Shown: positions 12,314 to 12,394 of the stretch, piece after piece
Numbering within the stretch: position 1 is the first letter of the stretch
Layout of the letters: every line of letters begins with the position of its first letter
From: JAWVYT01 sp046483065
Lineage (GTDB): Bacteria; Gemmatimonadota; Gemmatimonadetes; Longimicrobiales; RSA9
Assembly (NCBI GenBank): GCA_046483065.1
Contig: JAWODW010000100.1
Coordinates: forward strand, 1-12,394
Direction of reading: 5' to 3'
DNA: 12,394 nucleotides
Notes under the pieces: model-generated
The model's input: the letters and a program-made list of their open reading frames with translations, nothing else
Database searches by the model: none
Told to the model about the DNA's origin: nothing
Program-made: the position numbers and the translations under genes

Positions 12314-12394
12314 ATGAGACCGATCACGGAAGGTCGCGACTGGCGCCTGGTACACGGCGCGGCGGTGCTGCTGGTCCTGGGGCTGTTCCTGTGG
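12314..12394 (+). CDS. Start of a membrane-anchored protein (cut by window end)
   Basis: An ATG six bases after the Nudix stop opens a frame that runs to the end of the window, giving 27 residues: MRPITEGRDWRLVHG and then a hydrophobic helix (AAVLLVLGLFLW). This looks like a cytoplasmic N-terminus followed by a transmembrane or uncleaved signal-anchor helix. The tight spacing suggests it continues the lysC-asd-Nudix operon. Too little is present to name a family. Confidence 0.55.
   Translation, partial: MRPITEGRDWRLVHGAAVLLVLGLFLW

Noticed and set aside
1..12394. tRNA, rRNA, CRISPR array, insertion sequence or phage features
   Set aside because: No cloverleaf-type sequences, spacer-repeat arrays, transposase or integrase motifs or terminal inverted repeats were seen on reading. 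The only tandem arrays are the gene-internal 555-bp repeat, the 7-bp array and the short purine tract.

Overview
The window is a GC-rich bacterial chromosome segment (roughly two-thirds G+C) with tightly packed genes, many overlapping start/stop codons (ATGA, GTGA) and several GTG starts. It encodes a PKD/beta-helix surface lipoprotein, an MCE lipid-transport operon of MlaE-MlaF-MlaD type and a full-length Rho. This points to a Gram-negative (diderm) lineage. Gemmatimonadota or a similar GC-rich phylum is my best guess from general style, but no marker gene here proves it.

Layout. Bases 1-322 hold an oddity: the first ~55 codons of an RND efflux pump in markedly lower-GC DNA (about 46%), joined abruptly near base 181 to GC-rich DNA that carries the tail of an unrelated reading frame. 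Bases 435-2975 encode an 846-residue lipoprotein with one PKD-like domain and a beta-helix region built from 185-residue units with no length variation, followed by a strong hairpin terminator. Bases 3151-4551 hold two small unrecognised genes on either side of a purine-type phosphoribosyltransferase on the minus strand. Bases 4552-4922 are a spacer between convergent genes, with two hairpins and a purine-rich tract. Rho (4923-6176, minus) has a consensus-like promoter about 175 bases upstream and a C-rich, G-poor leader, which fits autogenous Rho-dependent attenuation. A third small unrecognised gene (6528-6875) diverges from rho.

Bases 6958-9466 form a translationally coupled mlaE-mlaF-mlaD operon: inner-membrane permease, ATPase and MCE-domain subunit for lipid trafficking between inner and outer membrane. 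Its promoter suggests a leaderless mRNA. A tandem array of twelve 7-bp units lies directly after mlaD. Bases 9626-12307 form a second coupled block: aspartate kinase (lysC), aspartate-semialdehyde dehydrogenase (asd) and a Nudix hydrolase. LysC and Asd catalyse the first two steps of the aspartate pathway to lysine, threonine, methionine and, through diaminopimelate, the cell wall. Inside lysC there is a well-formed ribosome binding site before an in-frame ATG, exactly where the separately translated beta subunit begins in Bacillus and Corynebacterium aspartokinases. The window ends inside a new gene that starts with a membrane segment.

I see no clear novel multi-gene system such as a defence island, CRISPR array or mobile element. 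The most interesting signals are regulatory or structural: the internal lysC start, the heptamer array, the Rho leader, the leaderless mla promoter, the exact 185-residue repeat and the composition break near base 181.
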